DNA of 64,000 nt, taken from contig NW_027490237.1 of NCBI RefSeq assembly GCF_050948175.1, positions 558,001 through 622,000 of the forward strand, read 5' to 3'. Of the stretch, positions 38,501-51,500 are shown one piece after another. The notes under the pieces were generated by a model. It was not told the DNA's origin. It saw only the letters and a list, made by a program, of their open reading frames with translations, and did not search any database. The stretch is from Xylocopa sonorina (lineage: Eukaryota > Arthropoda > Insecta > Hymenoptera > Apidae). The position numbers were made by a program, and so were the translations under genes. Each line of letters begins with the position of its first letter. Positions within the stretch are counted from its first letter, which is position 1.

Positions 38501-40662
38501 TAGTATGATTTGCGAAGTGTTATGTATTCCTCGTATACACTTCAAATGAATGTAAATGGGACACTTCCTTGCAAGGAAATAGCGCTTGCAGATGTCTACG
38601 TATCGTAGCAATAGAGTTCTTATGATTCTTAATACGCCATATCGCATCTCATTTCTATGTTTCATGGTAAGATATAATATGATTTGCGAGGTGTTATGTA
38701 TTCCTCGTCTACACTTCAAATGAATGTAAATGCGACACTTCCTTGCAAGGAAATAGCGTTTGCAGATGTCTACCTATCGTAGCAATAGAGTTCTAATGCT
38801 TCTTAAAAAGCGATACCGCATCTCATTTCTATGTTTCATGGTAAGATATAATATGATTTGCGAAGTGTTATGTATTCCTCGTCTACACTTCAAATGAATG
38901 TAAATGCGACACTTCTTTGCAAGGAAATAGCGTTTGCAGATGTCTACCTACCGTAGCAATAGAGTTCTAATGCTTCTTAAAACGCGAAATCGCATTTCAT
39001 TTCTATGTTTCATGGTAAGATATAGTATGATTTGCGAAGTGTTATGTATTACTCGTCTACACTTCAAATGAATGTGAATGCAACACTTCCTCGCTAGGAA
39101 ATAGCGTTTTCAGATGACTACGTATCGTAGCAATAGACTTCATATGATTCTTAAAACGCGATATCGCATCTCATTTCTATGTTTCATGGTAAGATATAAC
39201 ATGATTTGCGAAGTGTTATGTATTCCTCGTCTACACTTCAAATGAATGTGAATGCGATACTTCCTCGCTAGGAAATAGCGTTTGCATATGTCTACGTATC
39301 GTAGCAATAGCTTTCTAATGCTTCTTAAAACGCGATATCGCATCTCATTTCTATGTTTCATGGTAAGATATAACATGATTTGCGTAGTGTTATGTATTCC
39401 TCGTCTACACTTCAAATGAATGTGAATGCGATACTTCCACGCTAGAAAATAGCGTTTGCAGATGTCTACGTATCGTAGCAATAGCTTTCTAATGCTTCTT
39501 AAAACGCGATATCGCATCTCATTTCTATGTTTCATGGTAAGATATAACATGATTTGCGAAGTGTTATGTATTTCTCGCCTACACTTCAAATGAATGTGAA
39601 TGCGATACCTCCTCGCTAGGTAATAGCGTTTGCAGATGTCTACGTATCGTAGCAATAGCTTTGTAATGCTTCTTAAAACGCGATATCGCATCTCATTTCT
39701 ATGTTTCATGGTAAGATATAATATGATTTGCGAAGTGTTATGTATTCCTCGTCTACACTTCAAATGAATGTGAATGCGACACTTCCTCGCTAGGAAATAG
39801 CGTTTGCAGATGTCTACGTATCGTAGCAATAGCTTTCTAATGCTTCTTAAAACGCGATATCGCATCTCATTTCTATGTTTCATGGTAAGATATAATATTC
39901 ATTGCGAAGTGTTATGCATTCCTCGTATGCGACTCAAATGAATGTAAATGCGACACTTCCTCGCTAGGAAATAGCGTTTGCAGATGTCTACGTATCGTAG
40001 CAATAGATTTCTAATGCTTCTTAAAACGCGACATCGCATCTCATTTCTATGTTTCATGGTAAGATATAGTATGATTTGCGAAGTGTTATGTATTCCTCGT
40101 ATACACTTCAAATGAATGTAAATGGGACACTTCCTTGCAAGGAAATAGCGCTTGCAGATGTCTACGTATCGTAGCAATAGAGTTCTTATGATTCTTAATA
40201 CGCGATATCGCATCTCATTTCTATGTTTCATGGTAAGATACAATATGATTTGCGAAGTGTTATGTATTCCTCGTCTACACTTCAAATGAATGTGAATGCG
40301 ACACTTCCTCGCTAGGAAATAGCGTTTTCTATGTTTCATGGTAAGATATAATATGATTTGCGAAGTGTTATGTATTCCTCGTCTACACTTCAAATGAATG
40401 TGAATGCGACACTTCCTCGCTAGGAAATAGCGTTTGCAGATGTCTACGTATCGTAGCAATAGCTTTCTAATGCTTCTTAAAACGCGATATCGCATCTCAT
40501 TTCTATGTTTCATGGTAAGATATAATATGATTTGCGAAGTGTTATGTATTCCTCCTCTACACTTCAAATGAATGTAAATGCGACACTTCCTTGCAAGGAA
40601 ATAGCGTTTGCAGTTGTCTACCTATCGTAGCAATAGTGTTCTAATGCTTCTTAAAACGAGAT

Positions 40663-42785
40663 ATCGCATCTCATTTCTATGTTTCATGGTAAGATATAAT
40701 ATGATTTGCGAAGTGTTATGTATTCCTCGTCTACACATCAAATGAATGTAAATGCGACACTTCCTTGCAAGCAAATAGCGTTTGCTGATGTCTACGTATC
40801 GAAGCAATAGTGTTCAAATGCTTCTTAAAACGAGATATTGCATCCTATATCTATGTCTCATGATAAGATATAATATTCATTGCGAAGTGTTATGCATTCC
40901 TCGTATGCGATTCAAATGAATGTAAATGCGACACTTCCTTGCAAGGAAATAGCGTTTGCAGTTTTCTACGTATCGTAGCAATAGAGTTCTGATGATTCTT
41001 AAAACGCGATATCGCATCTCATTTCCATCTTTCATGGTAGGATATAATATGATTTGCGAAGTGTTATGTATTCCTCGTCTACACTTCAAATGAATGTGAA
41101 TGCGACACTTCCTCGCTAGGAAATAGCGTTTGCGGACGTCTACGTATCGTAGCAATAGATATGTAATGCTTCTTAAAACGCGATGTCGCATCTCATTTCT
41201 ATGTTTCATGGCTAGATATAATATGATTTGCGAAGTGTTATGTATTCCTCGTCTACACTTCAAATGAATGTGAATGCGACACTTCCTCGCTAGGAAATAG
41301 CGTTTGCAGATGTCTACATATCGTAGCAATAGATTTCTAATCCTTCTTAAAACGCGATATCGCATCTCATTTCTATGTTTCATGGTAAGACATAATATGA
41401 TTTGCAAAGTGTCATGTATTCCTCGTCTACACTTCAAATGAATGTAAATACAACACTTCCTTGCAAGGAAATAGCGTTTGCAGATGTTTACCTATCGTAG
41501 CAATAGAGTTCTAATGCTTCTTAAAACGCGATATCGCATCTCATTTCTATGTTTCATGGTAAGATATAATATGATTTGCGAAGTGTTATGTATTCCTCGT
41601 CTGCACTTCAAATGAATGTAAATGGGACACTTCCTTGCAAGGAAATAGCGTTTGCAGTTGTCTACCTATCGTAGCAATAGTGTTCTAATGCTTCTTAAAA
41701 CGAGATTTCGCATCTCATTTCTATGTTTCATGGTAAGATACAATATGATTTGCGAAGTGTTATGTATTCCTCGTCTACACTTCAAATGAATGTGAATGCG
41801 ACACTTCCTCGCTAGGAAATAGCGTTTGCAGATGTCTACGTATCGTAGCAATAGCTTTCTAATGCTTCTTAAAACGCGATATCGCATCTCATTTCTATGT
41901 TTCATGGTAAGATATAATATGATTTGCGATGTGTTATGTATTCCTCCACTACACTTCAAATGAATGTAAATGCGACACTTCCTTGCAAGGAAATAGCGCT
42001 TGCAGATGTCTACGTATCGTAGCAATAGAGTTCTTATGATTCTTAATACGCGATATCGCATCTCATTTCTATGTTTCATGGTAAGATATAATATGATTTG
42101 CGAGGTGTTATGTATTCCTCGTCTACACTTCAAATGAATGTAAATGCGACACTTCCTTGCAAGAAAATAGCGTTTGCAGATGTCTACCTATCGTAGCAAT
42201 AGAGTTCTAATGCTACTTAAAACGCGATACCGCAACTCATTTCTATGTTTCATGTTAAGATATAATATGATTTGCGAAGTGTTATGTATTCCTCGTCTAC
42301 ACTTCAAATGAATGTGAATGCGACACTTCCTCGCTAGGAAATAGCGTTTGCAGTTGTCTACCTACCGTAGCAATAGTGTTCTAATGCTTCTTAAAACGAG
42401 ATTTCGCATCTCATTTCAATGTTTCATGGTAAGATATAATATGATTTGCGAAGTATTATGTATTCCTCGTCTACACTTCAAATGAATGTAAATGCGACAC
42501 TTCCTTGCAATGAAATAGCGTTTGCAGATGTCTACGTATCGTAGCAATAGATATGGATTGCTTCTTAAGACGCGATATCGCATCCCATTTCTACGTTTCC
42601 TGGTAAGATATAATATGATTTGCGAAGTGTCAAGTATTCCTCGTCTACTATTCAAATGAGTGTAAATGCGTCACTTCCTAGCAAGGAAATAGCGTTTGCA
42701 GATGTCTACGTATCGTAGCAATAGATTTTTAGTGCTTCTTAAAACGCGATATCGCATCTCATTTCTATGTTTCATGGTAAGATAT
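40663..42785 (+). repeat. Higher-order duplication, copy 1 (offset 5,744)
   Basis: This block matches 46407-48529 nearly base for base: GAAGCAATAGTGTTCAAATG is at 40801 and 46545, and ATAGATATGGATTGCTTC is at about 42548 and 48292. Similarity drops after TTCATGGTAAGATATAAT at about 42788. The offset equals 33 monomers plus 2 bases. Confidence 0.85.
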
Positions 42786-45700
42786 AATATGATTTGCGAA
42801 GTGTTATGTATTCCTCGTCTTCACTTCAAATGAATGTAAATGCGGCACTTCCTTGCTAGGAAATTGCGTCTGCAGATGTCTAGGTATCGTAGCGATAGCG
42901 TTCACAATGCTTCTTAAAACGCGATATCGCATCTCATTTCTATGTTTCATGGTAAGATATAATATGATTTGCGAAGTGTTATGTATTCCTTGTCTACACT
43001 TCAAATGAATGTAAATGGGACACTTCCTTGCAAGGAAATAGCGTTTGCAGATGTCTACGAAATCGTAGCAATAGAGTTCTTATGATTCTTAATACGCGAT
43101 ATCGCATCTCATTTCTATGTTTCATGGTAAGATATAATATGATTTGCGAGGTGTTATGTATTCCTCGTCTACACTTCAAATGAATGTAAATGCGACACTT
43201 CCTTGCAAGGAAATAGCGTTTGCAGATGTCTACCTATCGTAGCAATAGATTTGTAATGCTTCTTAAAACGCGATATCGCATCTCATTTCTATGTTTCATG
43301 GTATGATATAATATGATTTGCGAAGTGTTATGTACTTCTCGTCTACACTTCAAATGAATGTGAATGCGACACTTCCACGCTAGGAAATAGCGTTTGCAGA
43401 TGTCTACATATCGTAGCAATAGATTTGTAATGCTTCTTAAAACGCGATATCGCATCTCATTTCTATGTTTCATGGTATGATATAATATGATTTGCGAAGT
43501 GTTATGTATTCCGTGTCTGCACTTCAAATGAATGTAAATGCGACACTTCCTTGCAAGGAAATAGCGTTTGCAGATGTCTACGTATGGTAGCAATAGAGTT
43601 CTTATGATTCTTAAAACGCGATATCGCATCTCATTTCTATGTTTCATGGTAAGATATAATATGATTTGCGAAGTGTCATGTATTCCTCGTCTACACTTCA
43701 AATGAATGTAAATGCGACACTTCCTTGCAAGGAAATAGCGTTTGCAGTTGTCTACGTATCGTAGCAATAGAGTTCTTATGATTCTTAAAACGCGATAACG
43801 CATCTCATTTCTATGTTTCATGGTAAGATATAATATGATTTGCGAAGTGTTATGTATTCCTCGTCTACACTTCAAATGAATGTAAATGCGACACTTCCAT
43901 GCAAGGAAATAGCGTTTGCAGTTGTCTACGTATCGTAGCAATAGATTTTTAGTGCTTCTTAGAACGCGATGTCGCATCTCATTTCTATGTTTCATGGCTA
44001 GATATAATATGATTTGCGAAGTGTTATGTATTCCTCGTCTACACTTCAAATGAATGTAAATGCGACACTTCCTTGCAAGGAAATAGCGTTTGCAGATGTC
44101 TACCTATCGTAGCAATAGAGTTCTAATGCTTCTTAAAACGCGATACCGCATCTCATTTCTATGTTTCATGTTAAGATATAATATGATTTGCGAAGTGTTA
44201 TGTATTCCTCGTCTACACTTCAAATGAATGTGAATGCGACACTTCCTCGCTAGGAAGTAACGGTTGCAGATGTCTACGTATCGTAGCAATAGAGTTCTAA
44301 TGTTTCTTAAAACGCGTAATCGCATCTCATTTCCATGTTTCATGGTAGGATATAATATGATTTGCGAAGTGTTATGTATTCCTCGTCTACACTTCAAATG
44401 AATGTAAATGCGTCACTTCCTTGCAAAGAAATAGCGTTTGCAGATGTCTACGTATCGTAGCAATAGATATGGATTGCTTCTTAAGACGCGATATCGCATC
44501 CCATTTCTACGTTTCCTGGTAAGATATAATATGATTTGCGAAGTGTCAAGTATTCCTCGTCTACTATTCAAATGAGTGTAAGTGCGTCACTTCCTAGCAA
44601 GGAAATAGCGTTTGCAGATGTCTACGTATCGTAGCAATAGATTTTTAGTGCTTCTTAAAACGCGATATCGCATCTCATTTCTATGTTTCATGGTAAGATA
44701 TAATGTGATTTGCGAAGTGTTATGTATTCCTCGTCTACACTTCAAATGAATGTAAATGCGACACTTCTTTGCAAGGAAATAGCGTCTGCAGATGTCTACC
44801 TATCGTAGCAATAGAGTTCTTATAATTCTTAAAACGCGATATTGCATCTTATTTCTATGTTTCATGGTAAGATATAATATGATTTGCGAAGTGTCATGTA
44901 TTCCTCGTCTACACTTCAAATGAATGTAAATGCGACACTTCCTTGCTAGGAAATAGCGTCTGCAGATGTCTAGGTATCGTAGCAATAGTGTTCCAATGCT
45001 TCTTAAAACGAGATATTGCATCTCATATCTATGTTTCATGATAAGATATGATATTCATTGCGAAGTGTTATGCATTCCTCGTCTACGATACAAATGAATG
45101 TAAATGCGACGCTTCCTTGCAAGGAAATAGCGTTTGCAGTTGTCTACGTATCGTAGCAATAGAGTTCTTATGATTCTTAAAACGCGATATCGCATCTCAT
45201 TTCTGTCTTTCATGGTAAGATATAATATGATTTGCGAAGTGTCATGTATTCCTCGTCTACACTTCAAATGAATGTGAATGCGACACTTCCTTGCTAGGAA
45301 ATAGCGTTTGCAGATGTCTACGTATCGTAGCAATAGTGTTCTTATGATTCTTAAAACGCGATATCGCATCTCATTTCTATGTTTCATGGTAAGATATAAT
45401 ATGATTTGCGAAGTGTTATGTATTCCTCGTCTACACTTCAAATGAATGTAAATGCGACACTTCCTTGCTAGGAAGTAGCTTTTGCAGATGTCTACGTATC
45501 GTAGCAATAGTGTTCTTATGATTCTTAAAACGCGATAACGCATCTCATTCCTATGTTTCATGGTAAGATATAATATGATTTGCGAAGTGTTATGTATTCC
45601 TCGTCTACACATCAAATGAATGTAAATGCGGCACTTCCTTGCTAGGAAATAGCGTCTGGAGATGTCTAGGTATCGTAGCGATAGTGTTCTATTGCTTCTT

Positions 45701-46406
45701 AAAACGCGATATCGCATCTCATTTCTATGTTTCATGGTAAGATATAATATGTTTTGCGAAGTGTTATGTATTCCTCGTCTACTCTTCAAATGAATGTAAA
45801 TGGGACACTTCCTTGCTAGGAAATAGCGTCTGCAGATGTCTAGGTATCGTAGCGATAGAGTTCTAATGCTCCTTAAAACGCGCTATCGCATCTCATTTCT
45901 ATGTTTCATGGTAAGATATAATATGATTTGCGAAGTGTTATGTATTCCTCGTCTACACTTCAAATGAATGTAAATGCGACACTTCCTTGCAAGGAAATAG
46001 CGTTTGCAGATGTCTACCTATCGTAGCAGTAGAGTTCTAATGCTTCTTAAAACGCGATATCGCATCTCATTTCTGTGTTTCATGGTAAGATATAATATGA
46101 TTTGCGAAGTGTTATGTATTCCTCGCCTACACTTCAAATGAATGTAAATGCGACACTTCCTTGCAAAGAAATAGCGTTTGCAGATGTCTACGTATCGTAG
46201 CAATAGATTTTTAGTGCTTCTTAAAACGCGATATCGCATCTCATTTCTATGTTTCATGGTAAGATATAATATGATTTGCGAAGTGTCATGTATTCCTCGT
46301 CTACACTTCAAATGAATGTGAATGCGACACTTCCTTGATAGGAAATAGCGTTTGCAGATGTCTACGTATCGTAGCAATAGTGTTCTTATGATTCTTAAAA
46401 CGCGAT

Positions 46407-48529
46407 ATCGCATCTCATTTCTATGTTTCATGGTAAGATATAATATGATTTGCGAAGTGTTATGTATTCCTCGTCTACACATCAAATGAATGTAAATGCG
46501 ACACTTCCTTGCAAGCAAATAGCGTTTGCTGATGTCTACGTATCGAAGCAATAGTGTTCAAATGCTTCTTAAAACGAGATATTGCATCCTATATCTATGT
46601 CTCATGATAAGATATAATATACATTGCGAAGTGTTATGCATTCCTCGTATGCGATTCAAATGAATGTAAATGCGACACTTCCTTGCAAGGAAATAGCGTT
46701 TGCAGTTTTCTACGTATCGTAGCAATAGAGTTCTGATGATTCTTAAAACGCGATATCGCATCTCATTTCCATCTTTCATGGTAGGATATAATATGATTTG
46801 CGAAGTGTTATGTATTCCTCGTCTACACTTCAAATGAATGTGAATGCGACACTTCCTCGCTAGGAAATAGCGTTTGCGGACGTCTACGTATCGTAGCAAT
46901 AGATATGTAATGCTTCTTAAAACGCGATGTCGCATCTCATTTCTATGTTTCATGGCTAGATATAATATGATTTGCGAAGTGTTATGTATTCCTCGTCTAC
47001 ACTTCAAATGAATGTGAATGCGACACTTCCTCGCTAGGAAATAGCGTTTGCAGATGTCTACATATCGTAGCAATAGATTTCTAATCCTTCTTAAAACGCG
47101 ATATCGCATCTCATTTCTATGTTTCATGGTAAGACATAATATGATTTGCAAAGTGTCATGTATTCCTCGTCTACACTTCAAATGAATGTAAATACAACAC
47201 TTCCTTGCAAGGAAATAGCGTTTGCAGATGTTTACCTATCGTAGCAATAGGGTTCTAATGCTTCTTAAAACGCGATATCGCATCTCATTTCTATGTTTCA
47301 TGGTAAGATATAATATGATTTGCGAAGTGTTATGTATTCCTCGTCTGCACTTCAAATGAATGTAAATGGGACACTTCCTTGCAAGGAAATAGCGTTTGCA
47401 GTTGTCTACCTATCGTAGCAATAGTGTTCTAATGCTTCTTAAAACGAGATTTCGCATCTCATTTCTATGTTTCATGGTAAGATACAATATGATTTGCGAA
47501 GTGTTATGTATTCCTCGTCTACACTTCAAATGAATGTGAATGCGACACTTCCTCGCTAGGAAATAGCGTTTGCAGATGTCTACGTATCGTAGCAATAGCT
47601 TTCTAATGCTTCTTAAAACGCGATATCGCATCTCATTTCTATGTTTCATGGTAAGATATAATATGATTTGCGATGTGTTATGTATTCCTCCACTACACTT
47701 CAAATGAATGTAAATGCGACACTTCCTTGCAAGGAAATAGCGCTTGCAGATGTCTACGTATCGTAGCAATAGAGTTCTTATGATTCTTAATACGCGATAT
47801 CGCATCTCATTTCTATGTTTCATGGTAAGATATAATATGATTTGCGAGGTGTTATGTATTCCTCGTCTACACTTCAAATGAATGTAAATGCGACACTTCC
47901 TTGCAAGAAAATAGCGTTTGCAGATGTCTACCTATCGTAGCAATAGAGTTCTAATGCTACTTAAAACGCGATACCGCAACTCACTTCTATGTTTCATGTT
48001 AAGATATAATATGATTTGCGAAGTGTTATGTATTCCTCGTCTACACTTCAAATGAATGTGAATGCGACACTTCCTCGCTAGGAAATAGCGTTTGCAGTTG
48101 TCTACCTACCGTAGCAATAGTGTTCTAATGCTTCTTAAAACGAGATTTCGCATCTCATTTCAATGTTTCATGGTAAGATATAATATGATTTGCGAAGTAT
48201 TATGTATTCCTCGTCTACACTTCAAATGAATGTAAATGCGACACTTCCTTGCAATGAAATAGCGTTTGCAGATGTCTACGTATCGTAGCAATAGATATGG
48301 ATTGCTTCTTAAGACGCGATATCGCATCCCATTTCTACGTTTCCTGGTAAGATATAATATGATTTGCGAAGTGTCAAGTATTCCTCGTCTACTATTCAAA
48401 TGAGTGTAAATGCGTCACTTCCTAGCAAGGAAATAGCGTTTGCAGATGTCTACGTATCGTAGCAATAGATTTTTAGTGCTTCTTAAAACGCGATATCGCA
48501 TCTCATTTCTATGTTTCATGGTAAGATAT
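46407..48529 (+). repeat. Higher-order duplication, copy 2 (offset 5,744)
   Basis: This is the second copy of 40663-42785. Its right half also matches 44440-45200 at an offset of 3,828 bp (22 monomers), so this region is a mosaic of overlapping duplications. Confidence 0.85.
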
Positions 48530-51500
48530 AATGTGATTTGCGAAGTGTTATGTATTCCTCGTCTACACTTCAAATGAATGTAAATGCGACACTTCTTTGC
48601 AAGGAAATAGCGTCTGCAGATGTCTACCTATCGTAGCAATAGAGTTCTTATAATTCTTAAAACGCGATATTGCATCTTATTTCTATGTTTCATGGTAAGA
48701 TATAATATGATTTGCGAAGTGTCATGTATTCCTCGTCTACACTTCAAATGAATGTAAATGCGACACTTCCTTGCTAGGAAATAGCGTCTGCAGATGTCTA
48801 GGTATCGTAGCAATAGAGTTCCAATGCTTCTTAAAACGAGATATTGCATCTCATATCTATGTTTCATGATAAGATATGATATTCATTGCGAAGTGTTATG
48901 CATTCCTCGTCTACGATTCAAATGAATGTAAATGCGACGCTTCCTTGCAAGGAAATAGCGTTTGCAGTTGTCTACGTATCGTAGCAATAGAGTTCTTATG
49001 ATTCTTAAAACGCGATATCGCATCTCATTTCTGTCTTTCATGGTAAGATATAATATGATTTGCGAAGTGTTATGTATTCCTCGCCTACACTTCAAATGAA
49101 TGTAAATGCGACACTTCCTTGCAAAGAAATAGCGTTTGCAGATGTCTACGTATCGTAGCAATAGATTTTTAGTGCTTCTTAAAACGCGATATCGCATCTC
49201 ATTTCTATGTTTCATGATAAGATATGATATTCATTGCGAAGTGTTATGCATTCCTCGTCTACGATACAAATGAATGTAAATGCGACGCTTCCTTGCTAGG
49301 AAATTGCGTCTGCAGATGTCTAGGTATCGTAGCGATAGCGTTCTAATGCTTCTTAAAACGCGATATCGCATCTCATTTCTATGTTTCATGGTAAGATATA
49401 ATATGATTTGCGAAGTGTTATGTATTCCTTGTCTACACTTCAAATGAATGTAAATGGGACACTTCCTTGCTAGGAAATAGCGTCTGCAGATGTCTAGGTA
49501 TCGTAGCGATAGAGTTCTAATGCTCCTTAAAACGCGCTATCGCATCTCATTTCTGTGTTTCATGGTAAGATATAATATGATTTGCGAAGTGTTATGTATT
49601 CCTCGCCTACACTTCAAATGAATGTAAATGCGACACTTCCTTGCAAAGAAATAGCGTTTGCAGATGTCTACGTATCGTAGCAATAGATTTTTAGTGCTTC
49701 TTAAAACGCGATATCGCATCTCATTTCTATGTTTCATGGTAAGATATAATATGATTTGCGAAGTGTCATGTATTCCTCGTCTACACTTCAAATGAATGTG
49801 AATGCGACACTTCCTTGATAGGAAATAGCGTTTGCAGATGTCTACGTATCGTAGCAATAGTGTTCTTATGATTCTTAAAACGCGATAACGCATCTCATTT
49901 CTATGTTTCATGGTAAGATATAATATGATTTGCGAAGTGTTATGTATTCCTCGTCTTCACTTCAAATGAATGTAAATGCGGCACTTCCTTGCTAGGAAAT
50001 TGCGTCTGCAGATGTCTAGGTATCGTAGCGATAGCGTTCTAATGCTTCTTAAATCGCGATATCGCATCTCATTTCTATGTTTCATGGTAAGATATAATAT
50101 GATTTGCGAAGTGTTATGTATTCCTTGTCTACACTTCAAATGAATGTAAATGCGACACTTCCTTGCTAGGAAATAGAGTCTGCAGATGTCTAGGTATCGT
50201 TGCGATAGAGTTCTAATGCTCCTTAAAACGCGATATCGCATCTCATTTCTATGTTTCATGGTAAGATATAATATGATTTGCGAAGTGTTATGTATTCCTC
50301 GTCTACACTTCAAATGAATGTAAATGCGACACTTCCTTGCAAAGAAATAGCGTTTGCAGATGTCTACCTATCGTAGCAATAGGGTTCTAATGCTTCTTAA
50401 AACGCGATATCGCATCTCATTTCTGTGTTTCATGGTAAGATATAATATGATTTGCGAAGTGTTATGTAATCCTCGCCTACACTTCAAATGAATGTAAATG
50501 CGACACTTCCTTGCAAGGAAATAGCGTCTACAGATGTCTACGTATCGTAGCAATAGAGTTCTTATGATACTTAAAACGCGATATTGCATCTTATTTCTAT
50601 GTTTCATGGTAAGATATAATATGATTTGCGAGGTGTTATGTATTCCTCGCCTACACTTCAAATGAATGTAAATGCGACACTTCCCCGCTAGGAAATAGCG
50701 TTTGCAGATGTCTACGTATCGTAGCAATAGATTTCTAATTCTTCTTAAAACGCGACATCGCATCTCATTTCTATGTTTCACGGTAAGATATAATATGATT
50801 TGCGAAGTGTTATGTATTCCTCGTCTACACTTCAAATGAATGTAAATGGGACACTTCCTTGCAAGGAAATAGCGTTTGCAGATATCTACGTATCGTAGCA
50901 ATAGAGTTCTTATGATTCTTAATACGCGATATCTTATCTCATTTCTATGTTTCATGGTAAGATATAATATGATTTGCGAGGTGTTATGTATTCCTCGTCT
51001 ACACTTCAAATGAATGTAAATGCGACACTTCCTTGCAAGGAAATAGCGTCTACAGATGTCTACGTATCGTAGCAATAGAGTTCTTATGATACTTAAAACG
51101 CGATATTGCATCTTATTTCTATGTTTCATGGTAAGATATAATATGATTTGCGAGGTGTTATGTATTCCTCGCCTACACTTCAAATGAATGTAAATGCGAC
51201 ACTTCCTCGCTAGGAAATAGCGTTTGCAGATGTCTACGTATCGTAGCAATAGATTTCTAATTCTTCTTAAAACGCGACATCGCATCTCATTTCTATGTTT
51301 CACGGTAAGATATAATATGATTTGCGAAGTGTTATGTATTCCTCGTCTACACTTCAAATGAATGTAAATGGGACACTTCCTTGCAAGGAAATAGCGTTTG
51401 CAGATGTCTACGTATCGTAGCAATAGAGTTCTTATGATTCTTAATACGCGATATCGCATCTCATTTCTATGTTTCATGGTAAGATATAATATGATTTGCG

